From Moorella sp. Hama-1 (lineage in GTDB: Bacteria; Bacillota; DSM-521; Neomoorellales; Neomoorellaceae): a stretch of 64,000 bases of DNA. A program made the position numbers and the translations under genes. Below the pieces are notes generated by a model. It ran no database searches and had not been told where the DNA came from. It was given only the letters and a program-made list of their open reading frames with translations. The stretch is taken from positions 1,918,501 to 1,982,500 of the forward strand of contig NZ_AP024620.1 in NCBI RefSeq assembly GCF_023734095.1, given 5' to 3'. Position 1 is the stretch's first letter, and every line of letters begins with the position of its first letter. Below, in pieces: positions 62,245 to 64,000 of this stretch.

Positions 62245-63594
62245 TTAACTTACAGGTGCCGGGCCGGCAGGTCGGCTCCCCCCGCGCCGGACGATCCGGG
62301 GTTGGGGTGGGTAGAGATCCCGGGAGACGATCTCCGGTTCCCCGGCCTGATCGCCCTGGTAGATAACCCGTACCACCCGGGTGCGCCAGCCTGGTTTGCC
62401 AGCCTGTTCTACTTCCACCCTCTCCGGGGGCCAGGAAGGTACCCACTCGATTTCCTCCGGCGGCGGCAGTGTTTCCGTTACCTGGCTGGTTACCTCGGCG
62501 CGGGGGGCTTCGTCGGCGGCATAAAAGGCCATGGTCAGTTTACCGGTTTCCACAGTGGTTTTTAACCAATACCAGAAGGAAGTATCATTGCGCAGTTTCA
62601 GATCGATAAGACCGTAGGCCACGGTGGCATCCCGGCCAGGGGGAACATAGCTGATAGCCAGGCCGTGGGGTTGGCGTTCCACGATGGTCAACCCGGCCAG
62701 GAGGGCGGCATTGTAAAGGGTTGAAGATACCTGGCAGACACCGCCCCCGGTACCGGGAACAAAATTGCTCTCCTCGATAACCAGGGCGTCCCGGTAACCT
62801 CGTTCTGCCGTCCGCGGCCCGACTACCCGGTTAAAAGAGAATGTCGCCCCTGGGGGCAACCAGAGGCCATCCAGGGCACCTGCGGCCAAGCGGATGTTAT
62901 GACTGCGGGCTCCTTCGGCCGGATTGAACAGGGTAGTAAAGGCAGCTACCTGGCGAGTAATCCGGCGGGCGGCCAGGGCCGCCGTAGTCAGGCCGGGCTC
63001 AAGGTGGTTTAAGGGAACATCAAGGGTTTGTCCCGGGGCAGCATTTTCCAGCAGGGTCTGAAAAGCCCCGATATCTAGTTGCCACCCGGTTTCTGCCGGT
63101 ACCAGGTGGGGTCGCCCACCGGTGTCGATCTCCAGCCGGGCGTCCCGGGGTTCCTGGCGCCAGGTACTACCCAGGCGCTGCAGCTCCGCCTGTAGGCGCT
63201 CCTGGTCCAGCCGGGTCACTGGTACCACCCGACGGTTCCGGGGCGCCAGCAGGGCCAGGCGGTCAGTTAGCCTCCCTTGGCGGCCCAGGGTATAAGCCAT
63301 ATCCAAGGTGGCGGCAGGATCAACTTTCAGGCCCAGGGCGCCCGGGGTGGTGCTCAGGAGCTGCCCGCCCAGGCGCAGGGTGATCGGCCGGTTTTCTAGG
63401 TCCCTCGCCAGGTCGGTTACTACTCTTCGGGCCCTTTCCAGCTCCATCCCGCCCACCGGGCGGCCGCCGATGTTTATCCCTGGTAAAATACGGCTTTTAA
63501 AACAAAAACTTGCCAGGGTCAGACCAGCCAGCCCCAGCAAGAAGAACAGCAGAACCCCTAGCTTCCACCTGGCCATGGGCTCACTTCCCGCCAA
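62245..63594 (-). CDS. VanW family protein with peptidoglycan-binding and G5 domains
   Basis: 449 aa. N-terminal membrane helix (LGVLLFFLLGLAGLTLASF), PG_binding_4-type repeats (residues about 40-225), VanW domain (FNPAEGARSHNIRLAAGALD; GGVCQVSSTLYNAALLAGL), and a C-terminal G5-like segment. Likely an extracytoplasmic cell-wall protein of unknown activity. The start could also be an ATG 18 nt downstream (63576). It lies directly upstream of mltG in the same direction. Confidence 0.9.
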   Translation of the reverse strand: MAGSEPMARWKLGVLLFFLLGLAGLTLASFCFKSRILPGINIGGRPVGGMELERARRVVTDLARDLENRPITLRLGGQLLSTTPGALGLKVDPAATLDMAYTLGRQGRLTDRLALLAPRNRRVVPVTRLDQERLQAELQRLGSTWRQEPRDARLEIDTGGRPHLVPAETGWQLDIGAFQTLLENAAPGQTLDVPLNHLEPGLTTAALAARRITRQVAAFTTLFNPAEGARSHNIRLAAGALDGLWLPPGATFSFNRVVGPRTAERGYRDALVIEESNFVPGTGGGVCQVSSTLYNAALLAGLTIVERQPHGLAISYVPPGRDATVAYGLIDLKLRNDTSFWYWLKTTVETGKLTMAFYAADEAPRAEVTSQVTETLPPPEEIEWVPSWPPERVEVEQAGKPGWRTRVVRVIYQGDQAGEPEIVSRDLYPPQPRIVRRGGSRPAGPAPVS

Positions 63595-63651
63595 AACTCT
63601 CTAAATTATAATATGCCCTGGCGAGGTTGGAGATACAAAATAAATATAGGT

Positions 63652-63680
63652 AAAGCCCGCCAGTTCCCCGGCGGGCTTTT
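63652..63680 (-). terminator. Terminator after the DUF1292 gene
   Basis: AAAGCCCGCC / GGCGGGCTTT stem with an 8-nt loop; T-run short. Confidence 0.8.
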
Positions 63681-63682
63681 GC

Positions 63683-63955
63683 TTACTCTTCCTCATCGGT
63701 TTCGGCAACGGCGTCTTCCCAGGCCTGGGTGACCCGCTGCCACTCGTCCTCATCCTCGATCTCATAAAGGATCTCGTTCCCGTCTTCGTCCAGGCCAATC
63801 TTCAAAACAATGGCCTCGCCTTCGTTGTCGGCGCCTTCCGCCGGCAAGAGGATGGCATACTCGTCATTCTCGATATTCAGGATGTCGACGACGATAAACT
63901 CGTGTTCCTGGCCTTCATCATCCGTTAGGATAATGGTGTTCTCCTCATCGGCCAT
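63683..63955 (-). CDS. DUF1292 family protein (YrzB-like)
   Basis: 90 aa, very acidic. IILTDDEGQEHEFIVVDILN, then EYAILLPAEG and EGEAIVLKIGLDEDGNEILYE are the DUF1292 signature. In Firmicutes it is usually found near ruvX and mltG, which agrees with mltG 1.6 kb away. Function unknown. GTGAGG lies just upstream of the ATG at the right edge of the window. Confidence 0.93.
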   Translation of the reverse strand: MADEENTIILTDDEGQEHEFIVVDILNIENDEYAILLPAEGADNEGEAIVLKIGLDEDGNEILYEIEDEDEWQRVTQAWEDAVAETDEEE

Positions 63956-64000
63956 GACCTCACCCCTTTTTCCAGGATGGGGTTATCATACCTCATTTTG

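Overview
The window is a GC-rich, spore-forming, anaerobic Firmicute. Gene content points to Moorella (M. thermoacetica or a close relative): an intact sigK, small YjcZ-like sporulation peptides, the three-gene oxalate oxidoreductase known from Moorella, a full dissimilatory sulfite reductase (dsr) system plus a second divergent dsr set, Rex, and a selenocysteine-containing SelD. This identification rests on recall of gene content, not on a search. Most genes lie on the minus strand.

Region 1 (1-12.1 kb): a shikimate block (aroE-aroC-aroK-aroB) runs into type IV pilus genes (pilB-pilT, then pilC, pilin, prepilin peptidase). A c-di-GMP class I riboswitch with terminator lies between pilT and pilC. 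Upstream are a YqeG phosphatase, a MagIII-like glycosylase and sigK.

Region 2 (12.1-22 kb): an accessory zone with an IclR regulator, a graveyard of three unrelated gene remnants, two tiny sporulation peptides, a coiled-coil protein with perfect 42-bp repeats, an IS607-type element (tnpA with an in-frame amber codon, divergent tnpB), a cyclophilin-like gene, and an IS1182-family element whose transposase is split by an IS1634-family element (6-bp target duplication; reading frame restored on removal).

Region 3 (22-33.6 kb): patatin-like lipase, ClC antiporter and epimerase, then an oxalate module: OxlT-like transporter, oxalate oxidoreductase (beta, alpha, fused gamma-delta), a Cdc48/VAT-type AAA ATPase and a GntR/FCD regulator.

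Region 4 (33.8-45.6 kb): FmdB zinc ribbon, DVU0298-like HEAT protein, TPR protein, dsrA-dsrB-dsrD, and the membrane complex in the order RsbRD_N-dsrK-dsrJ-dsrO-dsrP-dsrM. DsrC is supplied from Region 5.

Region 5 (45.6-64 kb): lytic transglycosylase, thioredoxin-like protein, Sec-SelD, TusA-like protein, triple-HTH regulator, siroheme amidase (dsrN/cbiA), a second DsrAB-like pair separated by a tandem duplication, a DsrC-like protein, DsrC, second DsrK/DsrM, two YeiH-type exporters (one with a 47-aa membrane peptide), Rex, MltG, a VanW/G5 protein and a DUF1292 protein.

Two patterns cross the regions. First, nine copies of a bipartite motif with fixed geometry match the sigma-H (Spo0H) promoter consensus; they sit upstream of the pilus, glycosylase, AAA ATPase, both dsr and both YeiH units and in both IS elements of the nested pair. 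Second, a palindromic repeat family of about 150-300 bp has four copies: in the aroB-pilB gap, in the dsrA leader, and twice in tandem between the second dsrA-like and dsrB-like genes.
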